Shown one piece after another: positions 52,866 through 62,219 of a DNA stretch of 64,000 bases. The stretch comes from Halobacillus ihumii (GTDB lineage: Bacteria > Bacillota > Bacilli > Bacillales > Halobacillaceae). Every line of letters starts with the position of its first letter. Positions within the stretch are counted from its first letter, which is position 1. The position numbers and the translations under genes are program-made. The stretch lies in NCBI RefSeq assembly GCF_902726645.1, contig NZ_CACVAO010000002.1, positions 26,109 to 90,108 on the forward strand. Direction: 5' to 3'. The notes beneath the pieces are model-generated. The model was not told where the DNA came from. It saw only the letters and a program-made list of their open reading frames with translations, and made no database searches.

Positions 52866-55802
52866 TCAGATATTTAATGGTCTTAATGTATTCGCTTTGG
52901 TCAAATTTTTTAAATCAAATGAATATTCTCCTAGGAAATTAATATGTTCCCACCCTAATGGTGAAACATGTCCAATTAACTCTTCTTTTAAAACACCCTT
53001 TTCCCTCATGACCTTTATTGCTTCTGTAAGATATACCGTGTTCCAAACACTTATTGCGTTTATTAAAATGTTTAATGCACTATTTCGTTGCAGTTGATCT
53101 TGTAATGCACGTTCACGCAATTCTCCTCTTTTTCCAAAGAATAATGCTCTGGCTAAAGCATTCATGGCTTCACCCTTATTCAATCCTCGCTGAATTCTTC
53201 GACGTATTGCTTCATTTGAAATGTAATCTAAGATAAAAATAGTTTTTTCGATTCTCCCCATCTCTCGGAGGGCCGTTGCAAGGTTGTTCTGTCTCGAATA
53301 GGAACCTAGTTTACCTAAAATAAGTGCAGCAGAAACTTTACCTTGACCAACAGATTGTCCCATACGTAACACATCAGCGTAATTTTCTTGAATGACCTTA
53401 GTATTAATGCGACCTTTTAATAACGACTCAAGCTTTGGAAATTCATTTGGCTTCCCCATAATATGTAACCGCGTGTCCGTCAAGTCCCGAAGGCGAGGAG
53501 CAAATCGAAAGCCCAAAAGGTGACATAGACCAAACACTTGGTCTGTATACCCAGCTGTATCCGTGTAATGTTCTTCAATGTTAAGTTCAGATTCATGATG
53601 CAGCAGTCCATCGACTACATGAAGTGCATCGCGGGAATTCGTGTTTACGACATTTCCACTAAAGGTTGAAAATTGGTCACTTGTAAAACGGTAAAAGGTC
53701 GTTCCTTTCCCATGACCGTAGTGGGGATTTGCATCAGCGTAAAGGGAAGGAACTCCTACTTGGACGCGCATACCATCTGATGAGGAGGTAGTCCCATCTC
53801 CCCAGTAAGATGGCAATAAAAGTTGGTGATGAAAATCAACGAGTGCAGCCTGCGCCTTATTCATAGCATCATCATGCATTCTCCATTGAGCGATATTGGC
53901 CATTTGATGGTAAGAAATTTTAGGAGTAGCATCGGCCATTTTGGTTAGTCCAATGTTAGTTCCCATACCCATGAGTGTTGCCATGAGGATGGATTTCTCA
54001 TTGCCCTTTGGCGGGTGACCAGAAGATGCGTGGAGAAAGGCTTCATCAAAACCCGTCCAGCTCGCAACCTCTAAAAGAAGATCGGTTAGTTTGATCTTTG
54101 GAAGCATCTTATATAAAGACAAACTAAAGGATTTTGCTTCTTCCGGAGTGTTTTTTTCTAAACGATCAATATGAAGTTTCCCTTTTCCAATATTTACTCC
54201 TTCTAATTCATGAACATGGTTCGATACCCAGTTCAGGCGTTCAGTAAGTGTTTGTGTTCTTTCACTTATGAATTGATCAACTGAAGGACTAACCGCAAGT
54301 TTACTATTTTGTAAATCAATCTTCTTCCATTCATCCTTTGAAATTAAATATTCATCAAAGTTTTTATATTGGCGGCTACCAGTTACGGAGACATCTCCTG
54401 ATCGAATATGATTACGAAGTTCTGTCAACGCGGCCATTTCATAATAGCGACGGTTAATGGACCCATCCTCATCATATACATGTTTTTGCCATCGATTAGA
54501 AATAAAATCGAGGGGAGCATCTTCTGGAACTCTTCTCTTTCCAGATTGATTCATTGTACGGATCGTATCTATGGCCTCCATCAAGGGTTCTGCTGATTGA
54601 TTTGATTGAAAATCTAAGGCATTTAATAAAGTGGGTGTATATTTTCGTAAGTATGAGAAACGATTTTCAAGTAAATCCAAGTAATCATAATCAACGGGCC
54701 GTGATAATTTTCTGGCTTCTTCCACAGAAGAAATAATATTCTCCCACGGCATAACTGTTTCCAACGTTTCAAATGGATCAAGCCCTTCATCTCGTGCTTT
54801 AATTAACGCAGCGCCCAGATCAGCAAAATGAATGACCTTTTCATTGATGGATTTCCCGTGTTGCTTTTGAAGCTCTTCCTGGGCTTTTCGGCCTTTGGAT
54901 TGTAGAACCATGATTTGACGATCATGAATTTCAATGGCTTGGTCAATTAATTCTTGGCTTAGATATAGGAGGTATGCGACAAGGATGGCATAACGTTTTG
55001 ATTCCTTAAATCGTCGAAATGAATGAGGCTCATATCTTGCTCCCATACGGGATAGTTGGAGTAGGCGGTTAGGATGGATTTCTTTAGTATTAGAAGAAAG
55101 ATTGATCTCCCGAACATACTCCAAGCGTTTAATAGCATCCAAAAAGGCGTCTGGAGAGGATTGCCCAGGTTTTTCTCTTAACCATGACAGAGGTGTTCTT
55201 CTCTGTTCATCAGAAGGTTCTGTTAATGTATCAAGCTGTTGTTTTTGGTTTGAAGTCAGAGATTCTGTTAATCGTTGGTAAACTTTCTTCTCCGCCCTTC
55301 GCCGGATTTCCCATACCAACCTTTCAACAGTTGTCATAGCTGGTAGAATGATTTTTTGCTTTCTCATTTCATCGATAGCTATCTTAATTAAATGGAGGGA
55401 TTGATTGTTTTCCATGGCAAAAGGGAGCAAATAACGTGATAACTGTCGGTAGTTGCTCATTGAAAAGAAAGTATATCCATAAAACTTTCTGATTTCTTCC
55501 AAATGTTCATACTTGGTTTGTTCCCGTCCTGCATAATATTGAAATTCCTGTGCGTTCACATGGATTTGGTCTGCAATATAGTTTAAAACAGCATTTGGAA
55601 TAGGGTTCGCATCAGATAAGGTCCAGCCCGGAAAGCGCAGAAGGCAAAGTTGAATAGCGAATCCTAAACGATTATGATCCCTTCTGCGACGTTTAATAAG
55701 ATTAATGTCTTGTGGAGAAAGGGTATAGTAACTCGCTAATTCCCACTTACTAATATCGGATGGGATTTTCATAAACTGTATCCTTTGTTCTGATGTTAAC
55801 AA
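52866..55802 (-). CDS. tnpA: Tn3-family transposase (Tn4430-like), intact
   Basis: 978 aa, TTG start at 55802. N-terminal DNA-binding region (MLTSEQRIQFMKIPSDISKWE; RRRRDHNRLGFAIQLC) and C-terminal DDE catalytic domain: TTSSSDGMRVQVG (Asp), SRDALHVVDGLLHH (Asp region) and FFGKRGELRERALQDQ (Glu). Near full family length (Tn4430 TnpA about 987 aa). It binds the 38-52-bp ends and performs replicative transposition. Likely to be the only functional Tn3-type transposase here. Confidence 0.95.
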   Translation of the reverse strand: MLTSEQRIQFMKIPSDISKWELASYYTLSPQDINLIKRRRRDHNRLGFAIQLCLLRFPGWTLSDANPIPNAVLNYIADQIHVNAQEFQYYAGREQTKYEHLEEIRKFYGYTFFSMSNYRQLSRYLLPFAMENNQSLHLIKIAIDEMRKQKIILPAMTTVERLVWEIRRRAEKKVYQRLTESLTSNQKQQLDTLTEPSDEQRRTPLSWLREKPGQSSPDAFLDAIKRLEYVREINLSSNTKEIHPNRLLQLSRMGARYEPHSFRRFKESKRYAILVAYLLYLSQELIDQAIEIHDRQIMVLQSKGRKAQEELQKQHGKSINEKVIHFADLGAALIKARDEGLDPFETLETVMPWENIISSVEEARKLSRPVDYDYLDLLENRFSYLRKYTPTLLNALDFQSNQSAEPLMEAIDTIRTMNQSGKRRVPEDAPLDFISNRWQKHVYDEDGSINRRYYEMAALTELRNHIRSGDVSVTGSRQYKNFDEYLISKDEWKKIDLQNSKLAVSPSVDQFISERTQTLTERLNWVSNHVHELEGVNIGKGKLHIDRLEKNTPEEAKSFSLSLYKMLPKIKLTDLLLEVASWTGFDEAFLHASSGHPPKGNEKSILMATLMGMGTNIGLTKMADATPKISYHQMANIAQWRMHDDAMNKAQAALVDFHHQLLLPSYWGDGTTSSSDGMRVQVGVPSLYADANPHYGHGKGTTFYRFTSDQFSTFSGNVVNTNSRDALHVVDGLLHHESELNIEEHYTDTAGYTDQVFGLCHLLGFRFAPRLRDLTDTRLHIMGKPNEFPKLESLLKGRINTKVIQENYADVLRMGQSVGQGKVSAALILGKLGSYSRQNNLATALREMGRIEKTIFILDYISNEAIRRRIQRGLNKGEAMNALARALFFGKRGELRERALQDQLQRNSALNILINAISVWNTVYLTEAIKVMREKGVLKEELIGHVSPLGWEHINFLGEYSFDLKNLTKANTLRPLNI

Positions 55803-55849
55803 TTCCTCTTTCCCTTAAATACAAAAGTATTACTCCTCTCTCTTATTTA

Positions 55850-56689
55850 TTAACCGGAGGAATTAATGTAGATATTTTCCACAGCTTTTTCTTTATCCTG
55901 GGCGGTGGGCTGACTGTAACGGAGGACCATGTCAGCCGATTGATGACCGGACAATGACTGAATGACAGAAATGTCTTCACCCGCACGTACAAGACCTGTG
56001 ATAAACGTATGACGTAAAGCATGAGGGTGGACTTTGTACTTTCCAAGAACGGTTTGAACACTTCGAATACTGATTCGTTTCACCCGGCTTGATAAAAATA
56101 AGGCTGGTTGATTGTCGCCCCTTTGATCAAGATAATCTGTAAGCGCACGACGCACCTCCACGTTTAAGGGGATAATTCTCTCCCGATTACCTTTTCCAAT
56201 AACCCGGACCTCACCTTTTCGTTCACTTTTCTGAATATCATCTCTGTTGAGGGAAACGAGTTCCCGGACCCGTACTCCTGTATAAAGAAGCATAAGGATA
56301 ATAGCGTAGTCGCGTTTGTTACCGTCACGATCTACTTCACGAACTAATCGATTTCGCTCAATGCGATCTAATCCCTTAGGAGCTTGCTTTTTAAGGTCAG
56401 CCATTTTAACAACACGTATATCCTGAACAGCTTTGGCATTGCCTGTCCATCTTGCAAAAGGTTTAATGGCATTCCAAATTTTATTAACAGTTGCGGCACT
56501 TTTCCGTTTAGCCGTCAGATAATCAATGTACTGTTGCACATCAGATCTTGAAAAATCTTCTAAGTTTGTGCCCGTTCCTTCTAACCAATGGTTAAATTGC
56601 TCTAATGCATGTATATATGTGTCACAAGTTGATTCTGACTTCCCCTTTAAACCTTCTTCTCTGAACACTTCTAATACTGATTTCGTCAT
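55850..56689 (-). CDS. tnpI: TnpI tyrosine recombinase of unit B
   Basis: 279 aa from ATG 56689 (AAAGGGGAGTCC upstream) rather than 56770; Tn4430 TnpI is 284 aa. Core-binding N-domain (STCDTYIHALEQFNHWL) and catalytic residues TGVRVREL (Arg), GKGNRERIIPL (Lys), HPHALRHTF (His-x2-Arg) and SGHQSADMVLRYS (His, Tyr). Resolves cointegrates at the upstream site. Confidence 0.92.
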   Translation of the reverse strand: MTKSVLEVFREEGLKGKSESTCDTYIHALEQFNHWLEGTGTNLEDFSRSDVQQYIDYLTAKRKSAATVNKIWNAIKPFARWTGNAKAVQDIRVVKMADLKKQAPKGLDRIERNRLVREVDRDGNKRDYAIILMLLYTGVRVRELVSLNRDDIQKSERKGEVRVIGKGNRERIIPLNVEVRRALTDYLDQRGDNQPALFLSSRVKRISIRSVQTVLGKYKVHPHALRHTFITGLVRAGEDISVIQSLSGHQSADMVLRYSQPTAQDKEKAVENIYINSSG

Positions 56690-56802
56690 TGGACTCCCCT
56701 TTAATACACCATCACATAATTCTACGCTAAAATTTCCGGCCATTAATCTTTGATTATACACCGGTAACACATGATTGATTCGTTTCGACTTTAGCTCATT
56801 TT

Positions 56803-56839
56803 ATCATAGAATTATTGTTCTATGTCATAATTCTATGAT
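56803..56839. repeat. TnpI core recombination site
   Basis: ATCATAGAATTAT (56803-56815) and ATAATTCTATGAT (56827-56839) in perfect inversion with an 11-base spacer, 114 bp upstream of tnpI. A lone ATCATAGAATTA recurs at 59401 near the right end. Confidence 0.7.
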
Positions 56840-56974
56840 AAGTATATAAAAAATCCGATACTTCTATTTTGGAACAGACATATCAAATCGTGATACATAA
56901 TTATAATTTTTTTGGATAGGCTTGTACTAAGGCTTCATAAAGATAAGACTAGGAAAAAGGATGGTGCATCATTA

Positions 56975-57439
56975 ATGAAGCGTTTACTTACAACAGTTAT
57001 TGTTCTTCTATGTTTATTCACTGGGGTCGCGTTTGCTTCTGCTCAATCTCAAAACTCTAATAACCACGATTCAAAAGGAACGGAACAAGCAACAGATCAA
57101 CTTATGCTGAAGCTTTTTAATGAACATATTGACAAAGCAGTCGCCAATTATTATAAGGATGACTCAATAAGTTTTCAGTATAACTGGTGGGATGAAGGTT
57201 ATGATGTCGTTGAAGTAGATCAGAGTGAAAAAGGTCATGTCCTAAAGAGTCCATATGAGGTGACATTTACTGTTGAACCTATCAAAACAAAACATGACAA
57301 ACAAACGAATACTACAACCCTCGGTCCAAAATTAGGGGGGACAGATAAAATAACCTTCGGTGTGGTACCGGGAGACGTAGCAAAAGGAATTAAAGTAAAA
57401 ATGTTAAATTATGAGCATCATGACTCAAACGAAAACTAA
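56975..57439 (+). CDS. DUF3888-like secreted protein
   Basis: 154 aa from ATG 56975. Signal peptide (KRLLTTVIVLLCLFTGVAFASAQ). The mature part has LMLKLFNEHIDKAVANYY, then alternating strands (YEVTFTVEPIK; DKITFGVVPGDVAKGIKV), the shape of DUF3888 proteins of Bacillus. Function unknown; transposon passenger with its own terminator. Confidence 0.65.
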   Translation: MKRLLTTVIVLLCLFTGVAFASAQSQNSNNHDSKGTEQATDQLMLKLFNEHIDKAVANYYKDDSISFQYNWWDEGYDVVEVDQSEKGHVLKSPYEVTFTVEPIKTKHDKQTNTTTLGPKLGGTDKITFGVVPGDVAKGIKVKMLNYEHHDSNEN

Positions 57440-57467
57440 ATTAAAGATACTATGTACATTAAACTGT

Positions 57468-57511
57468 AACCCGAGAAAGGCTAAAACATAGAGCCTTTCT
57501 CGGGTTTTTGT
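57468..57511 (+). terminator. Terminator after the DUF3888-like gene
   Basis: AACCCGAGAAAGGCT/AGCCTTTCTCGGGTT followed by TTTG. Confidence 0.88.
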
Positions 57512-57665
57512 TACTCTTAACGCTGAAACACCTAACAAATACCCTAATACAATGGGTTTATACAGAGTGCAAAAACAATTCGAAATTCTTATGACGATTG
57601 AGTCCAAGAAAGGTTTTCAGTATAATTTGGGTATAAAATACAGTTTGGGAAGAAAGGGGTAATGA

Positions 57666-58295
57666 ATGAAAAAATATCTATTGTTAGTCATCCCAATTTT
57701 CTTTTACAGAGAACTTTTTAGATATTTTAATTTAGAGGCACTGATTAATTTAATAATTGTTATGATTTGCTTGACCTTTCTTTTTAAACGCACAGCTCTT
57801 AGAAATGTTCTTGATTTGTTCATTGCGATTTGTTTCACAATATATTTTTGTATATTGTACTCGAAGACTGTTGAACTGAAAGGGATCGTTATAGGGTTTT
57901 CTCATAGTTTTTCTTTTGAAAACGCAAAAAATGTTTTTGATACAGTTAACTTAATTCCCATCAAGGGCATTTTTGAAGTAATTACACAAAATATTTCAAA
58001 TCTAAATGTTTTGTATCAGGTATTTGGAAACACAATCATGCTTGCCCCTTTTGCATTTGCTTTACTCTATTTTGAATGGACTAAAAGTTATAAGCAGGCG
58101 ATTTGGTATACTTTGCTTTGTACAGTGGGTATTGAATTTATACAATTCGTATTAAGTTTATATTATAGTGTGTTTGAAATTGGTTTGAGAAGAAGCATAG
58201 ATATTGACGATGTAATTTTAAACACTATAGGCGCTGGTATAGGAATAGGGGGTTACTACCTTTGGTCAATAATAGAGACTCAATTTAAAAGATGA
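57666..58295 (+). CDS. VanZ-family membrane protein
   Basis: 209 aa, five to six TM helices, AAAGGGGTAATGA site. VNLIPIKGIFEVI, GNTIMLAPFAFAL and TVGIEFIQF...RRSIDIDDVILNTIGAGIG are the VanZ signature segments. VanZ proteins give low-level teicoplanin or lipoglycopeptide resistance or influence envelope stress. Passenger of unit B. Confidence 0.85.
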   Translation: MKKYLLLVIPIFFYRELFRYFNLEALINLIIVMICLTFLFKRTALRNVLDLFIAICFTIYFCILYSKTVELKGIVIGFSHSFSFENAKNVFDTVNLIPIKGIFEVITQNISNLNVLYQVFGNTIMLAPFAFALLYFEWTKSYKQAIWYTLLCTVGIEFIQFVLSLYYSVFEIGLRRSIDIDDVILNTIGAGIGIGGYYLWSIIETQFKR

Positions 58296-58316
58296 ATGTC
58301 TGATATTCCTGTTTCT

Positions 58317-58362
58317 ATAAAAAGATGCCCCTCCACTTATTTGTGGAAGAGCATCTTTTTAT
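58317..58362. terminator. Bidirectional terminator
   Basis: ATAAAAAGATGC/GCATCTTTTTAT with inner TCCAC/GTGGA; serves VanZ-like (plus) and the secreted-protein gene (minus). Confidence 0.88.
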
Positions 58363-58370
58363 AGAAGGGA

Positions 58371-58943
58371 TCAGTCAAACCCTTCAGCATAAAAACTCGC
58401 TTGGTATGGAGCAGCATTGTACGTTGTAATATAAAATTCGGCTTCATCGTCACTACCATCTACTTGGTTAGTTATGCCAGACCACGTTACAGTAGAGGCT
58501 TGAGATACTCTAATCGGGTCACCAACGATTTCATCAAAATTACCTTGGCCATCGTATTCTCTTAATTGTACAGTGAAATTATTATTCACACCAGTGAACT
58601 CTATCTTGAAGTTTCCACCGCCGGATTCCCAATTATCACCTGCACCTACTGGCGTATAATAAAATGTATCATCTCCAGTATAAGCGTATCCCTTAAACTT
58701 TCCTCTAGATTGCCATCCACCTGGATCATAAATATAAAACGAACTCATTTCTAATGGACCTGGTGTCACTTTTACATTTTCGACGCCGATAGGATCATTT
58801 GTTGATGAATTCACTTCTGGACTTGCTACCCCACCCTTTTCTGGTGATGTCATTCCTGCTACTTCAGCATGAGAAACTCCCGGTGCCAGAAGGGATGCAG
58901 CCAAAGCTAACGATGCAAAAGGTAAACCAATTTTTTTAAACAT
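58371..58943 (-). CDS. Secreted hypothetical protein
   Basis: 190 aa. Signal peptide (FKKIGLPFASLALAASLLAPGVSHAE), Pro/Ser linker, then a beta-rich domain of about 110 residues (FYIYDPGGWQSRGKFKGYAYTG; NFKIEFTGVNNNFTVQLREYDG). AGGGAGGAG site. Resembles small extracellular beta-sandwich proteins; not assigned. Transposon passenger. Confidence 0.7.
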   Translation of the reverse strand: MFKKIGLPFASLALAASLLAPGVSHAEVAGMTSPEKGGVASPEVNSSTNDPIGVENVKVTPGPLEMSSFYIYDPGGWQSRGKFKGYAYTGDDTFYYTPVGAGDNWESGGGNFKIEFTGVNNNFTVQLREYDGQGNFDEIVGDPIRVSQASTVTWSGITNQVDGSDDEAEFYITTYNAAPYQASFYAEGFD

Positions 58944-58990
58944 CGATTACTCTCCTCCCTGATTTTAAAAGTTACCTATGTAGATTCTTG

Positions 58991-59239
58991 ATGTAGGGGT
59001 CCAGACAGCAAAACGCGGTAAACGTACGTTAAGAGTTGTGTTGCATTAGTTTTTCTTATATTTTAATTAAATTGTGTTGCGTAAAAGGGATAAATAATGC
59101 TTTTACAACTATCTAATACAACACAATTATATTTATGTTGTATAGAGCGAACAAAACTCAAGACATAGAAAAAGCCTAAGCGATAAGGTTTTTATCCTTA
59201 GCGTACGCTATCCGCGTTTTGCTGGCGGTACCCCATGTA
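58991..59239. mobile_element. 239-bp Tn3-derived miniature element (TIME-like) with ATGTA duplication
   Basis: Element 58996-59234: left end GGGGTCCAGACAGC, right end (complement) GGGGTACCGCCAGC; 31 of 38 bases match, ending CGTACG(T/C)TAAG. Flanked by ATGTA (58991-58995, 59235-59239). No gene. The interior has TTGTGTTG/CAACACAA repeats resembling a recombinase site. The ends differ from units A and B. Confidence 0.82.
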
Positions 59240-59414
59240 GAAAAGAACCCCCCTCCCATTTTTTGGTATATAACTTAACTTCGACATTAAATTGTCATTG
59301 TCCTGCAAATAAATTGAAATAATCTTAATATTTAGTTTACTTTTTGTCATAATATACAGATCAATTTGGTAATAAACATCATAACGAATCCAAAGTCCAA
59401 ATCATAGAATTAAA

Positions 59415-59466
59415 TGGTAAAAACTGTCTTAGCGTGAGTTTTCCGTTAAAATGTTGGTACTACCCC
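59415..59466 (-). repeat. Unit B right inverted repeat
   Basis: Exact inverted copy of 52768-52819; followed by the TTGTA duplication. Confidence 0.92.
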
Positions 59467-60068
59467 TTGTAGGAAGATTTAAATGGTGGGGGGTTTTAGT
59501 AGCCTTCATTTTTGGTATCGCTATAGGATATATCGATGTGATCGGTCAATTTCTAAGTTTGTCCCGTACCTTTGTGTTCTTCCCAATCTTTTTATTAGGA
59601 TTTTGTTTACAAAGGGAGCATTTTAACAAAATACGAAATCAGGTGCGGTGGAAGTGGGTTGGAGTCATCTTACTTCTGACCATATTAACAGCCTTTTACT
59701 TTGTCTTTCCTAAAGAAGGTATACAGTGGCTGTTTGGATCTTATTCATTTGAAAGTATGGGAGTAAGTGGTTGGGAAGCTGGAGCTATTCGATTAATACA
59801 ATATGGACTAACTATTGCCGCAACCATCGGTTTTTTAGCACTGGTCCCCAACCAACCATTTAAATTAACCGTTATAGGGGCAAGAACAATGTACGTGTAC
59901 TTACTTCACGGGTTTGTTATCCAGACGGTTAAGGCTTTCATTCCTCATAAGCAACTAGATCTATTATCTAGTAACTTGCTATTATTATTTGTAGCATCTA
60001 TAGGAATTTGCTTATTTTTTGGCCATCAGGGAACAAAGCGACTAACACGTCCTATTATTTTAAATTAG
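59467..60068 (+). pseudogene. Acyltransferase-3-like membrane protein, 3' part
   Basis: Continues the gene split at 44146: L-V-G-R-F-K-W-W-G-V then VAFIFGIAIGYIDVIGQFLSLSRTFVFFPIFLLGFCL, and further TM helices with TMYVYLLHGFV. Together with the 5' part it would be about 327 aa. Without a start of its own it should be silent. Confidence 0.85.
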
Positions 60069-60120
60069 TCGGTTTAGAACAGCATTTTGTTTGGATCATC
60101 ATATCATGTATAGATCAAAT

Positions 60121-60150
60121 TAAAGGGATGGCTTAGCAGCCATCCCTTTA
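60121..60150. terminator. Perfect 13-bp palindromic terminator
   Basis: TAAAGGGATGGCT TAGC AGCCATCCCTTTA. Serves both directions. The rest of 60069-60277 holds no gene. Confidence 0.8.
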
Positions 60151-60277
60151 TGTCCTAGAATGGAATGGGGGTAGAATCCATTCCGTGTACATAATACCAC
60201 ATTAACATTTGTTCATATATAGATGCCATGTGACAACTTCTTAACTATTTAACATCTAACCATTTTGTTTGTAAGAT

Positions 60278-60601
60278 CTAGTCCTTCAGATGACTCGTAT
60301 TAGATTTTGGTACTAACACAATGTTTTTCTTAGCTTCGTCCACATAAACGGACAGGAACCGTATTTTCTTTCGATTTAATTTTCCAATGGCTTCAGCGGG
60401 TATAAAGATACTACCTTTTCTGCCAATGACACAAACCATATCAGTTTCACTTACCTCTTCCTGTATGATAAGATTGCTTTCTTGAAAACGTAAGCTAACA
60501 CTGTGTCCTTGAATCCAGTTAAACTTGTCCCTCCATTTACGGGGGATATAGAAACGTTTAGAGGGCTTGACTTCAAATGTTTTGCCAATCGGTCGTAACA
60601 T
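60278..60601 (-). CDS. Protein with two AbrB-like domains
   Basis: 107 aa from ATG 60601 (GGAGGTGATGCTC upstream). Two swapped-hairpin-like units: KPSKRFYIPRKWRDKFNW...SNLIIQ and CVIGRKGSIFIPAEAIGKL...NIVLVPK, each with the '(K)..F.IP...' AbrB/SpoVT pattern. Downstream of the amylase-like gene (26 bp), so probably co-transcribed. DNA binding inferred. Confidence 0.6.
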   Translation of the reverse strand: MLRPIGKTFEVKPSKRFYIPRKWRDKFNWIQGHSVSLRFQESNLIIQEEVSETDMVCVIGRKGSIFIPAEAIGKLNRKKIRFLSVYVDEAKKNIVLVPKSNTSHLKD

Positions 60602-60627
60602 GAGCATCACCTCCATAAGCAGTAAAC

Positions 60628-62163
60628 TCACACTGAATATTGATTATTTTTTTTATTCTTGATACTAATGTAACTCACCCCGAACACAAATAGTCCGAAT
60701 ACACCAAGTACAAATGAGATAAATGGCCAGTTAAGACCTTGTTTAGGTTCAACTAAAAATACATCAGCTTGTTCACGATTAAGAGCTAGTTTATACATTC
60801 CGGGTTTTTGTTCAAGTACTAACCCATCATGTAGGATCCCACGTAACTGTTTTCCTTCCGGTAACCCTTTAATCTCTGCTGTCCTTGTGGAACGATCATT
60901 ATTGATAGCAACTACCATCACCTGATCCCCCAGGGTGCGTTTAAATATAAAAAATCCGTCTTCACTATATAATTTCTCAAAGTCCCCACGTGTTAAGACA
61001 GGGTATTGGTCCCTCAAGGCATTTAGTTTTTCAATTCGTTTACTTAGTTGGCCATCTCCAGAATTGAAATTCATAAGTCTATTATTATCAGGTATTTCAC
61101 CTCCATCTAAAGGCACTTCACTTCCATAATAGAGAATAGGAATTCCTGGAGAGGTAAACATATAAGTTAACCCTAATTTCCACCTTGTGATTGGATTTTG
61201 ACGCTTTTCAAGTGCTAGTCTTGTAAAGCGTTGACTGTCAGGATTATCTAGAAAATGACCTATATTAAAGGAATTATAAAGCTCTTTATCTTTTTCCCAT
61301 TGATTAAAAAGAGGGTTATGTGACTCGCCAGCTTCCTTGAACGTTTCACTTGCACGTTTAGAGAAAGGATAATTAACGAGGCTGTTTATCCCGGTTCCTT
61401 TATATTGTGATATATAACCTTCATTCTTTATCTTACCGAGTAAGATAAAGTCTTCATCAATCGATCTTACACGATTAGAAAAGTCTGTCCAAAATTCTTT
61501 AGAAACTGGTTTTGCTGTATCTAAACCAAAGCCATCAACGCCGGTTTCTTTGATCCAGAAGGAGGCAGCATCCAATATGTATTGTTTTACTTCCTCGTTC
61601 TTCATATTCAAGACATAAGGAGTAGAAATTGCGGAACTATCGGAAGTCTTCTGTTCGTTCATATAGTTCTCTTTGAGATACCAGCCTTCCTTCCCCGGGT
61701 CTTTCCGCCAAGGATGTTGATTCCCTGTATAATTCACAACAAAATCAAAGATAACCTTCATGTCCCGTTTGTGAGCTTCTTTGACTAATCTCCTGGCATC
61801 TTCGATGGTCCCAAAGTGTTCATCAATAGATTTAAAATCTATGACTGAATATCCATGATAGCCATTTGTCCCGTTATCCATAATAGGAGTTAGTTGGATG
61901 GTGGTAAATCCCATCTTTTTAATATAATCCAACTTTTCAATAATCCCCTCAAGATCTCCCCCCTGAAAGGATTTAGGAGCATTGACATTAACATTTTTAT
62001 CATTTTCAGTATTTCCATTCATGAATCTATCGACCATGATGAAATAAATACTTCCGTCTTGCCATTTACGGTCTCCTTTTTCATTTGCTCCTACGGGAAG
62101 CCCGTCAAAAAGGAGAAAAGATATCATTATAACTGTTAGCAAAGTAATTTTTTTCATTTCCAC
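60628..62163 (-). CDS. GH13 alpha-amylase-like protein with degraded active site and C-terminal anchor
   Basis: 511 aa. Signal peptide, (beta/alpha)8 barrel, beta domain, then a TM helix (about 485-505) anchoring it outside. The GH13 conserved regions are altered: I DFVVNYTG (His to Tyr144-145), II GFGLDTAK (invariant Arg213 to Gly, nucleophile Asp215 kept), III LLGKIKNEG (acid/base Glu to Lys244), IV FLDNPDSQRF (His to Pro308). Hydrolysis is unlikely; a glucan-binding or sensing role is possible. Start after CGGAGGAAT. Confidence 0.82.
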   Translation of the reverse strand: MEMKKITLLTVIMISFLLFDGLPVGANEKGDRKWQDGSIYFIMVDRFMNGNTENDKNVNVNAPKSFQGGDLEGIIEKLDYIKKMGFTTIQLTPIMDNGTNGYHGYSVIDFKSIDEHFGTIEDARRLVKEAHKRDMKVIFDFVVNYTGNQHPWRKDPGKEGWYLKENYMNEQKTSDSSAISTPYVLNMKNEEVKQYILDAASFWIKETGVDGFGLDTAKPVSKEFWTDFSNRVRSIDEDFILLGKIKNEGYISQYKGTGINSLVNYPFSKRASETFKEAGESHNPLFNQWEKDKELYNSFNIGHFLDNPDSQRFTRLALEKRQNPITRWKLGLTYMFTSPGIPILYYGSEVPLDGGEIPDNNRLMNFNSGDGQLSKRIEKLNALRDQYPVLTRGDFEKLYSEDGFFIFKRTLGDQVMVVAINNDRSTRTAEIKGLPEGKQLRGILHDGLVLEQKPGMYKLALNREQADVFLVEPKQGLNWPFISFVLGVFGLFVFGVSYISIKNKKNNQYSV

Positions 62164-62219
62164 TATTCCTCCGTTGCCTTTGAAGCCTTATATATTAAAA
62201 AGGGGATTCTATTTTGTGT

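Larger units (their letters stand above)
44147..59466. mobile_element. 15,320-bp composite insertion bounded by unlike Tn3-family ends
   Basis: Left end: GGGGTAGCGTCAGG (unit A repeat). Right end (reverse complement): GGGGTAGTACCAAC (unit B repeat). The flanks are TTGTA on both sides, although neither unit A (TTGTA/TTACT) nor unit B (TAATT/TTGTA) has a duplication of its own. The host gene is restored exactly when the insertion is removed, so the whole segment behaves as a single insertion. Confidence 0.85.
52768..59466. mobile_element. Unit B: Tn4430-like Tn3-family transposon
   Basis: 6,699 bp bounded by identical 52-bp inverted repeats (52768-52819; 59415-59466) starting GGGGTAGTACCAAC. 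Encodes intact TnpA and a TnpI tyrosine recombinase with a core site, the Tn4430/Tn5401 arrangement. Passengers: DUF3888-like, VanZ-like and a secreted protein. No duplication of its own (TAATT left, TTGTA right). Confidence 0.88.
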
